Source: Synechococcus sp. Cruz-7E5 (GTDB lineage: Bacteria > Cyanobacteriota > Cyanobacteriia > PCC-6307 > Cyanobiaceae). From it: a DNA stretch of 64,000 bases. Positions 35,579-45,415 of the stretch are shown in pieces (the first letter of the stretch is position 1; each line of letters opens with the position of its first letter). The translations under genes were made by a program, and so were the position numbers. The stretch spans positions 31,412 to 95,411 of the forward strand of contig NZ_JAGQCE010000011.1 in the NCBI RefSeq assembly GCF_024345995.1. The letters run 5' to 3'. The notes beneath the pieces were generated by a model. The model saw only the letters and a program-made list of their open reading frames with translations. It had not been told where the DNA came from and did no database searches.

Positions 35579-37672
35579 TCAGGCGCTGTAGGCCTTGCGC
35601 GCCGGAATCGGGTAAGGAATGCGGCGGTGGCGCATACGCCGCCACACCTTCACGAAGGCGCGGATCACCAGCTCCAGTTCGCCACGGCTGATGCCGCTGT
35701 CTCGGAGCTGTCCATCGAGCCGCCGAGCATCGATCAGGCGCCGAACCATCGCCGCAGCCCCCTGCTCCGACGTGCCCGGAGGCAGAGAGCGCAGGGCGGC
35801 CTCGCAGCCGTCGGCAAGCATCAGGATCCCCGTTTCCCGGCTCTGGGGAGTGGGGCCGCGGTAGCGAAAAGCGGATTCCGGAGTGGAGGGATCGCGCTCG
35901 CGCGCCTGGTGAAAGAAATAGCCCATCCGCAGGGTGCCCTGGTGCTCGGGAATGAAGTCTTCGAGGGGGCGGGGCAGGCGGTACTTCCGCGCCAGCTTGA
36001 GGCCCTCATCCACGTGGGCCTGCAGAACCTTGGCACTGCCGAAGGGATCATCGAGCTGATCGTGGGGGTTGGGCCCCTCGGACTGGTTCTCGATGAACCA
36101 CTGGGGCGCATGCAATTTGCCCACATCGTGATAGAGCGAACCTGTGCGGATCAGGTCCACGTCGGCACCGATAGCCCGGGCACCCTCCTCGGCCAGACCG
36201 CAGATCATCAGGGTGTGCTCGAAGGTACCCGGGGCCTCGGTGGAGAGGCGGCGCAACAGCGGACGTTCCAGATCGGCCATCTCCAGCAGGCAAGCCCGCG
36301 TCAGGAGCCCGAAGAAGCTCTCCACCAGAGGGCCAAGCAGCAGGACCCCCATCAGCAGCCCCCCCATCAGCAGGGCCTCGGCGGCCAGTTCAGTGCCGCT
36401 GGGGAGCACCTGGGTGCGTCCATGCCAGAGGGCCACGCTCTGCAGCACTAGCCACTGCAGCACAAGGGCACCGACCGGCAGCAGGGTTGCCAGCTGCACA
36501 AGCTGAGCCCGGCTGCGCTGGCGTCCGGCCAGCAGCGCTGCAGCCAGCGCCACCAGGGCCGCCACCAGCAGACGGATTTCGCTGAAATCATCCAGCGGCT
36601 GGGGCCAGAGCAGGCTGGCCACCGCCAGCCAGGCCAGGCCTGCCGGAGTTCCCATGGCCTGGGCCAACAGCAGAGTGGGGGGCACCAGCAGAGCCAGCGG
36701 GCTGGCGGCGTTTCCCAGCCAGAGCTTGAAACCCTGCACCACAGCCAGCATCGCCAGGGCCAGCAGGGCGTGGCGTGGCTCCAGGCTGCAGCGCCATCTC
36801 CGCATGATCAGCACCATCACGATGCAGCCGGCCAGGGCTTCGATCGAGTAGCCCATCCAGGCCCAGAGCAGCGGCCTGCGGTTCACCATCCCGAAATAAT
36901 CGAGCACGTCGTAGGCCTGCGGACTGATCGGTTCCCCGCGGCGGGCAATCAGATCTCCCTTCTTGACCACGATCCTGGGAATGCCTTGCTGGCTGAGCAG
37001 CTCCTCGATCAGCTGCTGGCTCATCAGCGTGTCGGTGCGCAGATTGGTGCGCCCCTGCAGGTTCGTGGCCAACAGGCGCCCACCCAGGCTCAGTCCGGGT
37101 TCCTCCATCGGCGAAAGCTGAAGGCGGGCGGCCTGCTCCAGCTGGCGCTTGGCGAGGTTGCCCACGATCCCCTGGCTGAGCATGCGTTGCTGCGCCTTGC
37201 GCAGAGCCAGCTTCCAGCTGTTGAGATCCTTCGGGTCGCGGCCCACCAGCCAGGTCTGCTCCAGGGAGCTGAGGTTTAGGGGTCCAACACGGGTCTGGCT
37301 GCTGCGCGACACCTGATCCAGCTCCAGCAGCTGGCGCTCCAGCCGCTCCTGCAGCACCCTGTTTGCCTCCAGATCCACCACCTGCACTTGGGTCCGGGTC
37401 CCCAGCTGAGAGCGACGCTGCTCCAGGGCCTCGCTGTTGATGACGGTGGCGTCCTTGGGGGCACTGACGCTGATCGGTGCGGGAATGCCCGGCCGCAGGC
37501 TCGGCTCCACCAGCCAGGGCCAGCTGGAGATCAGGGCCACCAGCGCACAGGCCAGCAGGATCGCAGCCCAGTCGAGCCGACGCCAGGAGCAGAGGGCCTG
37601 GCAAGGGCTTTCCTGCCGCAACAGCTGCCGCCAGATGTTCTTGAGGCGACCCTGTCGCAGCACCTTCACCAT
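35579..37672 (-). CDS. Membrane 7TM-HD phosphohydrolase (PgpH-like)
   Basis: A 697-residue protein of the 7TMR-HDED family. A membrane helix near the N-terminus (about 24-46) leads to a periplasmic/lumenal domain (about 50-255), a multi-helix membrane region (about 260-465), and a cytoplasmic HD domain with FEHTLMICGLAEEG, the His-Asp pair in LYHDVGKL (515-516) and ILMLADGCEAA. Relatives such as PgpH hydrolyse cyclic di-AMP, which is a reasonable prediction but not proven here. The ATG at 37672 gives the expected start; a longer in-frame ORF overlaps the folD promoter region. Confidence 0.85.
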   Translation of the reverse strand: MVKVLRQGRLKNIWRQLLRQESPCQALCSWRRLDWAAILLACALVALISSWPWLVEPSLRPGIPAPISVSAPKDATVINSEALEQRRSQLGTRTQVQVVDLEANRVLQERLERQLLELDQVSRSSQTRVGPLNLSSLEQTWLVGRDPKDLNSWKLALRKAQQRMLSQGIVGNLAKRQLEQAARLQLSPMEEPGLSLGGRLLATNLQGRTNLRTDTLMSQQLIEELLSQQGIPRIVVKKGDLIARRGEPISPQAYDVLDYFGMVNRRPLLWAWMGYSIEALAGCIVMVLIMRRWRCSLEPRHALLALAMLAVVQGFKLWLGNAASPLALLVPPTLLLAQAMGTPAGLAWLAVASLLWPQPLDDFSEIRLLVAALVALAAALLAGRQRSRAQLVQLATLLPVGALVLQWLVLQSVALWHGRTQVLPSGTELAAEALLMGGLLMGVLLLGPLVESFFGLLTRACLLEMADLERPLLRRLSTEAPGTFEHTLMICGLAEEGARAIGADVDLIRTGSLYHDVGKLHAPQWFIENQSEGPNPHDQLDDPFGSAKVLQAHVDEGLKLARKYRLPRPLEDFIPEHQGTLRMGYFFHQARERDPSTPESAFRYRGPTPQSRETGILMLADGCEAALRSLPPGTSEQGAAAMVRRLIDARRLDGQLRDSGISRGELELVIRAFVKVWRRMRHRRIPYPIPARKAYSA

Positions 37673-37748
37673 TGCCTGAGACCAAACGCTAGCCAGGGCG
37701 CCTGCGCACGCTCCACTGCATGCTGGGACTGACTGCAAGCATGAACCG

Positions 37749-38651
37749 ATGGCCCTTCGCCTCGATGGCCGCCAACTGGCGGCCGAGCTGGAGAATCGCC
37801 TGCGCGCAGTCATCTGCGACAGGCTTGAGCGGGCCAGCCGCGCACCCGGTCTGGCAGTGCTGCGGGTGGGAGATGATCCCGCCAGTGGCGTCTACGTGGC
37901 CAACAAGGTCAAGGCCTGTGCCCGGGTGGGCATCCACAGCGTGGTGGAGCACCTGGGCTCTGACATCGCTCCGGCAGAACTGCTGGCCGCGATCACGGCA
38001 CTCAACAATGAACCGGCGGTGGATGGAATCCTGCTGCAACTGCCCCTGCCGGCAGGTATGGAGGAAGCACCCCTGCTGGCGGCGATCGATCCGGCCAAGG
38101 ACGCCGATGGACTGCACACCCTCAACCTAGGCCGGCTGCTCAAGGGAGAGCCGGGCCCCCGGAGCTGCACACCGGCGGGTGTGATGGCCCTGCTGGCCCG
38201 CCATGGGATCGATCCCGCCGGCCGCCGGGCCGTGGTGGTGGGGCGCAGCATTCTGGTGGGTCAGCCGATGGCCCTGATGCTGCAGGCCGCTGATGCCACC
38301 GTGAGCGTGGCCCATTCCCGCACCACCGACCTGGCCGGTCTCACCCGCCAGGCAGAAATTCTGGTGGTAGCCGCCGGTCGGCCGCGCCTGGTGGGCGCCG
38401 AGCATGTGAGCCCCGGGGCGGTGGTGGTGGATGTGGGAATTCACCGCCTGGATGGGGGCCTCTGCGGTGATGTCCGTTTCGAGGAGGTGGAGCCGCTGGC
38501 CAGCGCCATCACACCCGTGCCGGGTGGTGTGGGGCCCATGACGGTGACGATGCTGCTGGTTAACACCGTGGTGAGCTGGTGGAGGCGGACGGAGGGGGGG
38601 GATCCGGGCCCAGGTTCTGCTGACAATCCTTTGGCGGATCTGCTGCCTTGA
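37749..38651 (+). CDS. folD: Bifunctional methylenetetrahydrofolate dehydrogenase/cyclohydrolase
   Basis: A 300-residue FolD. The family motifs [15 protein letters not shown] (with the catalytic Lys), [11 protein letters not shown], the NADP-binding [20 protein letters not shown] and [16 protein letters not shown] are complete. It interconverts 5,10-methylene- and 10-formyl-tetrahydrofolate for purine, methionine and formyl-Met-tRNA synthesis. It is divergent from the HD phosphohydrolase gene (76 bases) and 52 bases upstream of crtE. Confidence 0.96.
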   Translation: MALRLDGRQLAAELENRLRAVICDRLERASRAPGLAVLRVGDDPASGVYVANKVKACARVGIHSVVEHLGSDIAPAELLAAITALNNEPAVDGILLQLPLPAGMEEAPLLAAIDPAKDADGLHTLNLGRLLKGEPGPRSCTPAGVMALLARHGIDPAGRRAVVVGRSILVGQPMALMLQAADATVSVAHSRTTDLAGLTRQAEILVVAAGRPRLVGAEHVSPGAVVVDVGIHRLDGGLCGDVRFEEVEPLASAITPVPGGVGPMTVTMLLVNTVVSWWRRTEGGDPGPGSADNPLADLLP

Positions 38652-38703
38652 GCCACTGCCGGACCGGTGGCCTGAGAGAATCCCCGCCAGCGCGCTGGTA
38701 TCC

Positions 38704-39606
38704 ATGGCCGTGGCGGTGAGCACGGAATTTGATTTCGCCGCCTACCTGGAGTCGGCCCGGGGGCAGGTGGAACTGGCCCTTGAGGTGGCTCTGGGGCCGG
38801 AGCGGCCGGAGTCCCTCCGGGAAGCGATGCGCTATTCGCTGTTGGCCGGTGGCAAGCGCCTGCGTCCGATCCTTTGTCTGGCGGCCTGTGAGCTGGCCGG
38901 CGGCGAGGTGGCCCTGGCCCTGCCCACAGCTGTGGCGCTGGAGATGATCCACACCATGTCGTTGATCCACGACGATCTCCCCGCCATGGACAACGACGAC
39001 CTGCGGCGGGGGCGTCCCACCAACCACAAGGTCTATGGCGAGGCCCAGGCGATCCTCGCCGGTGATGCCCTGCTGACCCGAGCCTTCGAGATGGTTGCCC
39101 TGCGCAGCCCAGGCGTGCCGGCGGAGCGTCTGCTGCAGGTGGTCGGTGAACTGTCCCTCTCCGCCGGAGCTCCGGGGCTGGTGGGCGGTCAGGTGGTCGA
39201 CCTGGAATCGGAGGGCAAGGACGTGGACCTTGACACCCTGGAGTACATCCATCTGCACAAGACCGGCGCCCTGCTGCAGGCCTGCGTGCTCACCGGGGCC
39301 ATGATCGCCGGGGCCTCAGAACCCCTGCTGCAGGGGCTGCGCACCTACTCCCGGGGCATTGGTCTGGCCTTTCAGATCATCGACGACATCCTTGATCTGA
39401 CTGCCAGCAGCGAAGTGCTGGGCAAGACAGCAGGCAAGGACCTCACCGCCGATAAGACCACCTACCCCAAACTTCTTGGGCTGGAGGAATCGAGGCAACG
39501 GGCCGAAGCCCTGGTGGCAGAGGCAAAGGCTGCCCTCCAGCCCTGGCAGGCCAATGCCCAGCCTCTGCTCGCTCTGGCCGACTACATCACGAGCCGCGAC
39601 CGATGA
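38704..39606 (+). CDS. crtE: Geranylgeranyl diphosphate synthase
   Basis: A 300-residue short-chain trans-prenyl synthase. The first aspartate-rich motif is DDLPAMD (90-96), with the four-residue spacing of bacterial FPP/GGPP synthases, and the second is DDILD near 223. [12 protein letters not shown] is the substrate-binding Lys-Arg region. In cyanobacteria this enzyme supplies C20 chains for carotenoids, chlorophyll phytol and tocopherol-type quinones. Its stop overlaps the start of the PAP2 gene (ATGA), suggesting coordinated expression. Confidence 0.93.
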   Translation: MAVAVSTEFDFAAYLESARGQVELALEVALGPERPESLREAMRYSLLAGGKRLRPILCLAACELAGGEVALALPTAVALEMIHTMSLIHDDLPAMDNDDLRRGRPTNHKVYGEAQAILAGDALLTRAFEMVALRSPGVPAERLLQVVGELSLSAGAPGLVGGQVVDLESEGKDVDLDTLEYIHLHKTGALLQACVLTGAMIAGASEPLLQGLRTYSRGIGLAFQIIDDILDLTASSEVLGKTAGKDLTADKTTYPKLLGLEESRQRAEALVAEAKAALQPWQANAQPLLALADYITSRDR

Positions 39607-40148
39607 TCGGTTCTCCCTTCTCGGCTGGTCCCCTGATTCAGTTGCTCGACAACGGAGTACTGGCCTGGGCTCTGATTGCCTGTGGTCTGGCCCAGCTCGG
39701 CAAGTTGCTGGTGGAACTGGTGGAGCATGGCCGTTGGCGGCCGGCTGTGCTGTTCGAAACCGGTGGCATGCCCTCCAGCCACTCGGCCCTGGTCACAGGA
39801 GCCTGCGCCGGCATCGGCTGGGAGCTGGGCTTCGCTGATCCTCTGTTCGCCTTCGCCTGCACCATCGCCTTCATCGTGATGTACGACGCCAGCGGCGTAC
39901 GCCGGGCCGCGGGTCTGCAGGCCGCCCGCCTCAACTCCCTGCCAGCCTCCCTCTGGACGCCCGAGCCACGGCCACAGCCAGCGGCCGCCACGGCACCGCT
40001 CAACCGCCTCAAAGAAAGCCTCGGCCACACCCGCTTGGAGGTGCTGGCCGGCAGCCTGATCGGCCCGGCGATCGCCCTGACGGGGCTGGCCCTGGCCGGA
40101 TCCCCGCTGCAGATCGCCCAGGGGTGGGGTTGGCTGCCCCTGGCCTGA
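39603..40148 (+). CDS. Divergent PAP2-family membrane protein
   Basis: A 181-residue membrane protein of the divergent PAP2 family (found in plants and bacteria). [13 protein letters not shown] carries the core Ser-x-x-His element; about five hydrophobic segments are visible, with a Pro/Ala-rich loop near 115-130. The activity is likely a lipid or isoprenoid phosphate phosphatase; coupling to crtE by an ATGA overlap makes a prenyl phosphate substrate attractive but unproven. Its 3' end overlaps the helicase start by 25 bases. Confidence 0.85.
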   Translation: MIGSPFSAGPLIQLLDNGVLAWALIACGLAQLGKLLVELVEHGRWRPAVLFETGGMPSSHSALVTGACAGIGWELGFADPLFAFACTIAFIVMYDASGVRRAAGLQAARLNSLPASLWTPEPRPQPAAATAPLNRLKESLGHTRLEVLAGSLIGPAIALTGLALAGSPLQIAQGWGWLPLA

Positions 40149-41602
40149 ACGACAGCGCACCCGCTGCCCCCCTGGAGCTCACCCTCTCCCAGAGCCGCGC
40201 CGTGGACACCTTCACGGCATGGCTGGCGCGACCAGCCCGGGATGAGCCCTTCGTGCTCAGCGGCTATGCCGGCACCGGCAAGACCTTCCTCTCAATGGTC
40301 TTCCTGGCCGCGGCAGAAGCCAGGGGTCTCTGCTGGACCGCGGTGGCCCCGACCCACAAGGCTGTCGGGGTGTTGCGGGGATATCTGGAGCGGGCGGGAC
40401 TGCGCCCCACCTGGCACCCCTCCACCCTGCACCGGCTGCTGCGGTTGAAGCTGCGCCGCCAGGGGGGGCGCGAGGTCTGCGAGGAGACCGATCAGACCGC
40501 CCTGGCCCTGGAGCACCTGGGGCTGGTGCTGATCGATGAGGCCTCGATGGTGGACGGCAGCCTGCTGCGCTTCAGCCTGCAGGGGGCCCATCCCTACGGC
40601 ACCCGCCTGGTGTTCGTGGGGGATCCGGCCCAGTTGCCGCCAGTGGGGGAAGCGAGCAGCCCGGTGTTCGCGCTGCAACGGGCCTGCCGCGCCGATCTCA
40701 GCGAGGTGGTGCGCCACCAGGGACCCGTGTTGCGCCTGGCCACCGCTCTGCGCCAGGAGCAGCTTCCTTGCCGATTACCGCCGGTGGGTCCCCGACGACA
40801 GACGGCCCAGGGGGATGTGGTGGTGCTGGAACGCAGCGCCTGGCTGGAGTCCGCCCAGGCGGCTCTGCGCAGGGCATCCGCAAGCGACGATCCCGACGAG
40901 GCACGTATCCTCTGCTACACAAATCGATCTCTGGAGCGGTTGGTGCCCCTGGCACGCCGCGCCATCCATGGCGCCATGGCCGACCAGCTGCCGGTGCTGC
41001 CCGGCGAAGTGCTGCTCAGCCGCATGGCGGTGATGGCGCCGGCCTGCCGCCAGGGGGCCGCAGAGGGAGAGGAGCCTGACATGGTGCTGGCCTCAAACCG
41101 GGAGCTGCTGGTGCGGGATGTGACCCCGGAGCGCTGCGACCTGGCCGAGTTCGGCGTGGCGGATGCCCCGGTGATCGACACCCAGCTGGTGGAAGTGGTC
41201 TTCGGGGAGAACCCCCTGAGTCTGCGCTTGCTGCCGCCGGTTGGAACCGCCGCCAGGCAGCAGCTGGAAACCGTGCTGGCGTCCTTGCGGCGGCAGGCCC
41301 GGGAGGCTGGCCAGGACCGGGGCCGCTCCCTCTGGCGCCGCTACTTCCTGGTGCGTGATGCCTTCGCCTCCCTTGGCCCTGCCGCTGTGCTCACCGTGCA
41401 TCGCTCCCAGGGGAGTGGGTTCGGAGAGGTGTTCATCGATGGGGATGTCTTCTGGCCGTCCGACCTGCGCCTGCGTCGCCAGCTGGTTTATGTGGCCGTG
41501 ACCAGGGCACGGCGCGGCGTATGGCTGGCAGGAGGACCCGGCGATGAGGCGGATCGCCGCCGCTGGCAGGAGGCTCTTGCTGAAGATCCCAGTGCTACCT
41601 AG
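40124..41602 (+). CDS. RecD/Dda-like SF1 ATP-dependent helicase
   Basis: A 492-residue superfamily 1 helicase. Walker A is GYAGTGKTF (47-55), Walker B VLIDEASMVDG, motif III VFVGDPAQLPPVGE, and near the C-terminus motif V VHRSQGSGF and motif VI LVYVAVTRARRGV. It resembles RecD2 and phage Dda and should move along single-stranded DNA. It lacks the N-terminal RecD2 domains. The start is GTG 40124, inside the end of the PAP2 gene. It ends in a CTAG shared with the convergent GAP gene. Confidence 0.85.
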   Translation: MGLAAPGLNDSAPAAPLELTLSQSRAVDTFTAWLARPARDEPFVLSGYAGTGKTFLSMVFLAAAEARGLCWTAVAPTHKAVGVLRGYLERAGLRPTWHPSTLHRLLRLKLRRQGGREVCEETDQTALALEHLGLVLIDEASMVDGSLLRFSLQGAHPYGTRLVFVGDPAQLPPVGEASSPVFALQRACRADLSEVVRHQGPVLRLATALRQEQLPCRLPPVGPRRQTAQGDVVVLERSAWLESAQAALRRASASDDPDEARILCYTNRSLERLVPLARRAIHGAMADQLPVLPGEVLLSRMAVMAPACRQGAAEGEEPDMVLASNRELLVRDVTPERCDLAEFGVADAPVIDTQLVEVVFGENPLSLRLLPPVGTAARQQLETVLASLRRQAREAGQDRGRSLWRRYFLVRDAFASLGPAAVLTVHRSQGSGFGEVFIDGDVFWPSDLRLRRQLVYVAVTRARRGVWLAGGPGDEADRRRWQEALAEDPSAT

Positions 41603-42285
41603 GCCAGCTGGAGCCCCTCGATGCCCTGCCAGGCCAGATAGGCCGCCAGGGCCAGACTGATCGTGCCCATCACCAGCTCACCATTGGCGTAGAGGCTCTG
41701 CTTGCCCCGCTGCAGCAGTGGCAGCATCCGCTCACGGCCCAGGGCCACCCCAAGCAACGGCAACAGCAGCAGCAGACTGGCCGCCAGGCTGAAAAGGCCG
41801 GCCAAAAGCACCTCCTGGCCGCGACCCAGGCCGGCGGCCAGGAGGGCTGAGGCCCCCTTCGCCAGCAGGACCAGGTCGTCGGGGCTGACCACCTCGATCG
41901 CCACACTCACGCCGATCAGCAGCGGCAGTGGCAGGGCGCAGAAGCGATCAAGCTGGCGAATCCAACCAGCGGGTTCTTCTGCGCCGGCCTTGGTCGGCAG
42001 CAGATCCCTGATACCCAGGGCCAGCAGAGCCCCGGCGCCGATCAGATCCAGGCCGGTGCGGTGGTCGCTGCCCTGCTCCATGGTCAGCAGCAGGCCATGT
42101 CCAACCGACAGCAGCAAGGCCATCATCGTGGCGATGGTGAGGATCCAGCTCAGCAGAAACAGTCCGCCCCGGCGCAGGGGATCGGGCCCCAGCAGCAGCA
42201 ACAGCAGCAGGCCGATGTGGATCGGACTGAGGCTGATGACGCTGCCGTAGGTCAGCAGCTCGGCCCAGAGTTTGGCATCGGTCAT
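41599..42285 (-). CDS. GAP-family multipass membrane protein
   Basis: A 228-residue protein with six hydrophobic helices, of the GAP (sulfolipid-1-addressing / LysE-like) superfamily: SVISLSPIHIGLLLLLLLGP is the characteristic first helix pair, and IEVVSPDDLVLLAKG a conserved loop. Homologues move lipids or small metabolites; specificity is unknown. ATG 42285 was chosen over an upstream in-frame start at 42339, which would overlap the acylphosphatase gene. Last in the zwf leftward run. Confidence 0.72.
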   Translation of the reverse strand: MTDAKLWAELLTYGSVISLSPIHIGLLLLLLLGPDPLRRGGLFLLSWILTIATMMALLLSVGHGLLLTMEQGSDHRTGLDLIGAGALLALGIRDLLPTKAGAEEPAGWIRQLDRFCALPLPLLIGVSVAIEVVSPDDLVLLAKGASALLAAGLGRGQEVLLAGLFSLAASLLLLLPLLGVALGRERMLPLLQRGKQSLYANGELVMGTISLALAAYLAWQGIEGLQLA

Positions 42286-42307
42286 GGGGCTGGCGAGAGA
42301 TCGGGGC

Positions 42308-42679
42308 TCAACGACGCACCTCAAACCAGTCGTGGCCATCGAGCGGAATCATGCACTCGCTGACGCTGCTCACCTGGGCACCGGCAGGGCCCGACTCACA
42401 CCAGATCCTGAGCTGCTCAAGGTCGTGGCTGCATCCTTCCGCCTCCAGTTCCACCCGACCGTCGGAGCGGTTCCTCACCCAACCGCCCAGGCCAAGGGCC
42501 TGCGCACGTCTGCACAAGGCCTGCCGGTAGCCGACCCCCTGAACCCGGCCACTCACGATGAGGCGCCAGCGCTCAATGGAGGCACTGCCAGCGCTGCGTC
42601 CCCGGCTGCCACCGCTGCCTCGGGGAAAGGAGTCGCCTGGGCGGCCGCGTCGCGCAGGCGCCGGCAGATCTCCGGACAT
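42308..42679 (-). CDS. Acylphosphatase
   Basis: About 123 residues if started at ATG 42679. The catalytic loop GRVQGVGYR (Arg and following Asn supplied by RNRSDGRVE) and the final strand DWFEVRR define a complete acylphosphatase, which hydrolyses carboxyl-phosphate bonds. The first beta strand (IERWRLIVSG) lies upstream of the GTG at 42556, which otherwise makes a neat GTGA overlap with the cobB stop. I therefore prefer the upstream start, which implies a 35-residue Gly/Arg/Pro/Ser-rich N-terminal extension encoded in another frame inside cobB. The start is uncertain. Confidence 0.75.
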   Translation of the reverse strand: MSGDLPAPARRGRPGDSFPRGSGGSRGRSAGSASIERWRLIVSGRVQGVGYRQALCRRAQALGLGGWVRNRSDGRVELEAEGCSHDLEQLRIWCESGPAGAQVSSVSECMIPLDGHDWFEVRR

Positions 42680-44037
42680 CCAGCCCAGTGGAGGTGCAGC
42701 CAGGTTGCGTGAATTGTTGGTGTCGTCCATCCTTCCAGCCGCGGTGCCCAACCCCAGCCTTCAAGCTGCCACAGCCGTTCGCTGCCGTCCATGACTGTGT
42801 CACTCAGTTCCCAGCGGTGAAATTCATGGCCAGCGAGCACCTCACCGCGGCGGGTCACCAGACCATCGCCGAGGGGAGTGGCCTGGCGATAGCCCAGTTG
42901 CAACGAACCGCGCCTGGCGCTGAACGGCAGCAGGCCGGCCATGGCGTGGGCCTCACCCAGGGGATCCTCCAGCATCTGGCCAAGCAGCAGCAGGCCGCCG
43001 CACTCGGCGTAGATCGGCAGGCCGGCGGCGGCGGCCCGCCTCAGGTCGCCCTGGCTGCGCTGGCTGGCGGCCAGCTCAGCGGCATGCAGCTCCGGGTACC
43101 CCCCCGGCAGGATCACCCCCCGACACCCCTGGGGCAGGGGCTGATCGGCCAGGGGTTGCCAGGGCAGAGCGTTCACACCCAGAGCCGTGAGCAGTTCCGT
43201 GGCTTCGGGATAGCGGAAGTGGAAGGCGGCGTCGCTGGCGATGGCGATCGGCAACTCCCCTCCGCGCTCGTTGCACTCCAGATCCGCTGGTGTCTGGGCT
43301 GAGCGCTCCAGGCACCAGCGGATCGGATCGCGGACGCTGCCCTCAGCGACCTTCAGGGGCGGCGGCGGCGCCAGAAGAGGCAGCAGGCGCTCCAGATCCA
43401 GGTGGCGCTCCGCCAGGGCGGCCCACTCCTCGCTTCTGGCCTGGAAATCCTGCAGCTCATCGGGAGGCAGCAGTCCCAGATGCCGGGAGGGCAGGCTCAG
43501 ATCGGGGTGGCGTGGCAAGGCCCCCAGCAGGGGCATGGCGATTGAGGCGAGGGCCTCGCTCAACAGAGCCCGGTGGCGTTCGGTACTGACGCCGTTGAGC
43601 ACCACTCCGGCCAGCTCAAGCCCCGGCTGGTGATCGCGAAAGCCCCGCACCATGGCCGCCAGGGAGCCCGCCTGCCGGCTGGCCTCAACCACCAGCACCA
43701 CCGGCAGACCCAGCAGGCTGGCCACCTCGGCGGAGCTGCCATCGGCGCTGGCCCCCCGGCCATCGAAGAGGCCCATCACCCCCTCCACCAGGCAGTGGTC
43801 GGCCTGGCTGCCCCACCAATGGAAGGCCCGTTGCAGCCACTCCTGGCCGCAGAGCAGGCGGTCAAGGTTGCGGCAGGGCCGCCCGCTCACCCGCCCCAGC
43901 AGCTGGGGGTCGAGGTAATCAGGCCCCACCTTGAAGACCTGAACGCTGGCCCGGCTGCGGCGCAGCAGGGCGCTGAGGGCAAGGCTGAGCAGGGTCTTGC
44001 CGCTGCCGCTGCAGGGGGCGGCGATCAGGCAGGCCAT
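42553..44037 (-). CDS. cobB: Cobyrinic acid a,c-diamide synthase
   Basis: A 494-residue amidotransferase that uses glutamine and ATP to amidate the a and c carboxyls of cobyrinic acid. The N-terminal ATP-binding domain has ACLIAAPCSGSGKTLLSLAL; VFKVGPDYLDPQ and VEGVMGLFDG are family hallmarks. The glutaminase half has GVILPGGYPELHAAEL and YAECGGLLLLGQ (nucleophile Cys) and GHEFHRWE. A short Ala-rich tail follows. It lies 20 bases after opcA. With cbiX it shows the cell makes a corrinoid (pseudocobalamin in this group). Confidence 0.92.
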   Translation of the reverse strand: MACLIAAPCSGSGKTLLSLALSALLRRSRASVQVFKVGPDYLDPQLLGRVSGRPCRNLDRLLCGQEWLQRAFHWWGSQADHCLVEGVMGLFDGRGASADGSSAEVASLLGLPVVLVVEASRQAGSLAAMVRGFRDHQPGLELAGVVLNGVSTERHRALLSEALASIAMPLLGALPRHPDLSLPSRHLGLLPPDELQDFQARSEEWAALAERHLDLERLLPLLAPPPPLKVAEGSVRDPIRWCLERSAQTPADLECNERGGELPIAIASDAAFHFRYPEATELLTALGVNALPWQPLADQPLPQGCRGVILPGGYPELHAAELAASQRSQGDLRRAAAAGLPIYAECGGLLLLGQMLEDPLGEAHAMAGLLPFSARRGSLQLGYRQATPLGDGLVTRRGEVLAGHEFHRWELSDTVMDGSERLWQLEGWGWAPRLEGWTTPTIHATWLHLHWAGCPEICRRLRDAAAQATPFPEAAVAAGDAALAVPPLSAGASS

Positions 44038-44057
44038 GGCTTCGAACCCGCAGGCCG

Positions 44058-45344
44058 TCAGGCGTTGGGCAGGAGTTTGGCAGCCAGCGGCGCCGCGGCG
44101 GCCAGCAGGGGATTGGTGGAGTCGTGGCCACCCCCGAGCAGCCGGGCCATCTCCCACTCATCAGTGGCATGGGCCATCGGCACCACCTCCTCGGCCAGCT
44201 CCATCCGGGCCATGCCCCCGGCCTCGAGGCGCATGCAACCGCCCGATTCCGAACAGAGGATCACGCAGAGGGGCTGGCTGCCTGGCGGTTGGCAGATCAG
44301 GCGCAGACCGACCACGCTGCCCGGATGGCTGCTGGGCACACCCACAGGCACGGGTGTGAGATGGAATTGAACGGGTATCCCGTCGTTACGCTCGAATTCG
44401 GCGCGGATCTCCTCCTCGGCGGCGGCGTTGCTCTCCACCCAGTGCCAGCCCAGGCGATCAGCCAGCCAGGCGGCCAGTAACAGGCCCTGCACGGGATGGG
44501 TGCCTTCGACGTCGATGTCGAGCTGCACGACGTGATTGAGGGCGTCACGGCGGCTGGGGGGGTCAAAGACCATGGCCAGCGATTCCCGCCAGGCGCGCTG
44601 CCGCAGCCAGTTGAGGTCATTCACGGGCTGACCGCTGCCCACGCAGCTCTCCAGCAGGTCCAGGCAACGGCGCGGGGTGCCAAGGGCCGTGTCAATCACC
44701 AGGCGGCGACCAGGTTCAGCGAGAGCATCCAGCAATTCAGGCGCCTCGTCCAGGGATCCGTTCCACCAGACCCAGCAGGGCAGATCAGCGGGCACGAGAG
44801 GTTGCAGCAACTGCAGACCCTGCTGCAGTGCACCGAAGTCGCCCCGCAGCACCACCACATCGCCGCAGGCGGCGGTGGAGCCTTCGCCCGGCAGGGGGCA
44901 GTAGGCAGCAACCAGGGTTTCCAGTGGCTGGCCGTGGTTGAGGGTGGGCGCCAGAGTGATCAGCCGACGGGGCTGGAAGGCGCTGATCGCCGCGTCAATG
45001 TGCTGGCCGCGCAGATCTTCGATGGCATGGTCACCGCTCTGCTGACCCAGGGCCCAGGCGAGCTTGGGCGAGAGGGGGGAGATGCTCAGGGGCAGGTCAG
45101 AGGTGAGCACGGCCTCCCGCGCGGCCTCCAGAAGTTCAGTGCGGACCACACCGGTGACGGGGCCGTCGAGGCGGCCGGTACGCACCAGATGCTGCTCCAC
45201 CCAGGCCGGTTGCCAGACCAGCAGGGTGAAGGTGGAGGCCCCGCTGGCGGATTCGAGGTCCTGGCTCCAGAGCTTCTCGAGGTAGTCGGTGAGCTCGGGC
45301 GGTGGCAGGGCCACGGGGGCCTGAAGGGTGAGCTGGGGGGACAT
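44058..45344 (-). CDS. opcA: Glucose-6-phosphate dehydrogenase assembly protein OpcA
   Basis: A 428-residue OpcA. Conserved segments include LTDYLEKLWSQDLE at the N-terminus, the RRLITLAPTLNHG and LVPADLPCWVWWNG regions in the middle, and AAWLADRLGW with the GSVVGLRL segment near the C-terminus. OpcA binds and activates Zwf and links it to thioredoxin redox state in cyanobacteria. It follows zwf at 71 bases and precedes cobB by 20 bases. Confidence 0.93.
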   Translation of the reverse strand: MSPQLTLQAPVALPPPELTDYLEKLWSQDLESASGASTFTLLVWQPAWVEQHLVRTGRLDGPVTGVVRTELLEAAREAVLTSDLPLSISPLSPKLAWALGQQSGDHAIEDLRGQHIDAAISAFQPRRLITLAPTLNHGQPLETLVAAYCPLPGEGSTAACGDVVVLRGDFGALQQGLQLLQPLVPADLPCWVWWNGSLDEAPELLDALAEPGRRLVIDTALGTPRRCLDLLESCVGSGQPVNDLNWLRQRAWRESLAMVFDPPSRRDALNHVVQLDIDVEGTHPVQGLLLAAWLADRLGWHWVESNAAAEEEIRAEFERNDGIPVQFHLTPVPVGVPSSHPGSVVGLRLICQPPGSQPLCVILCSESGGCMRLEAGGMARMELAEEVVPMAHATDEWEMARLLGGGHDSTNPLLAAAAPLAAKLLPNA

Positions 45345-45415
45345 GGGGTTGGCTCGTTAGGAGAGGGGCAATGCCGGGGGCAGCCATCGGAATTGGGCTC
45401 GGAGCGGGGCGCACC

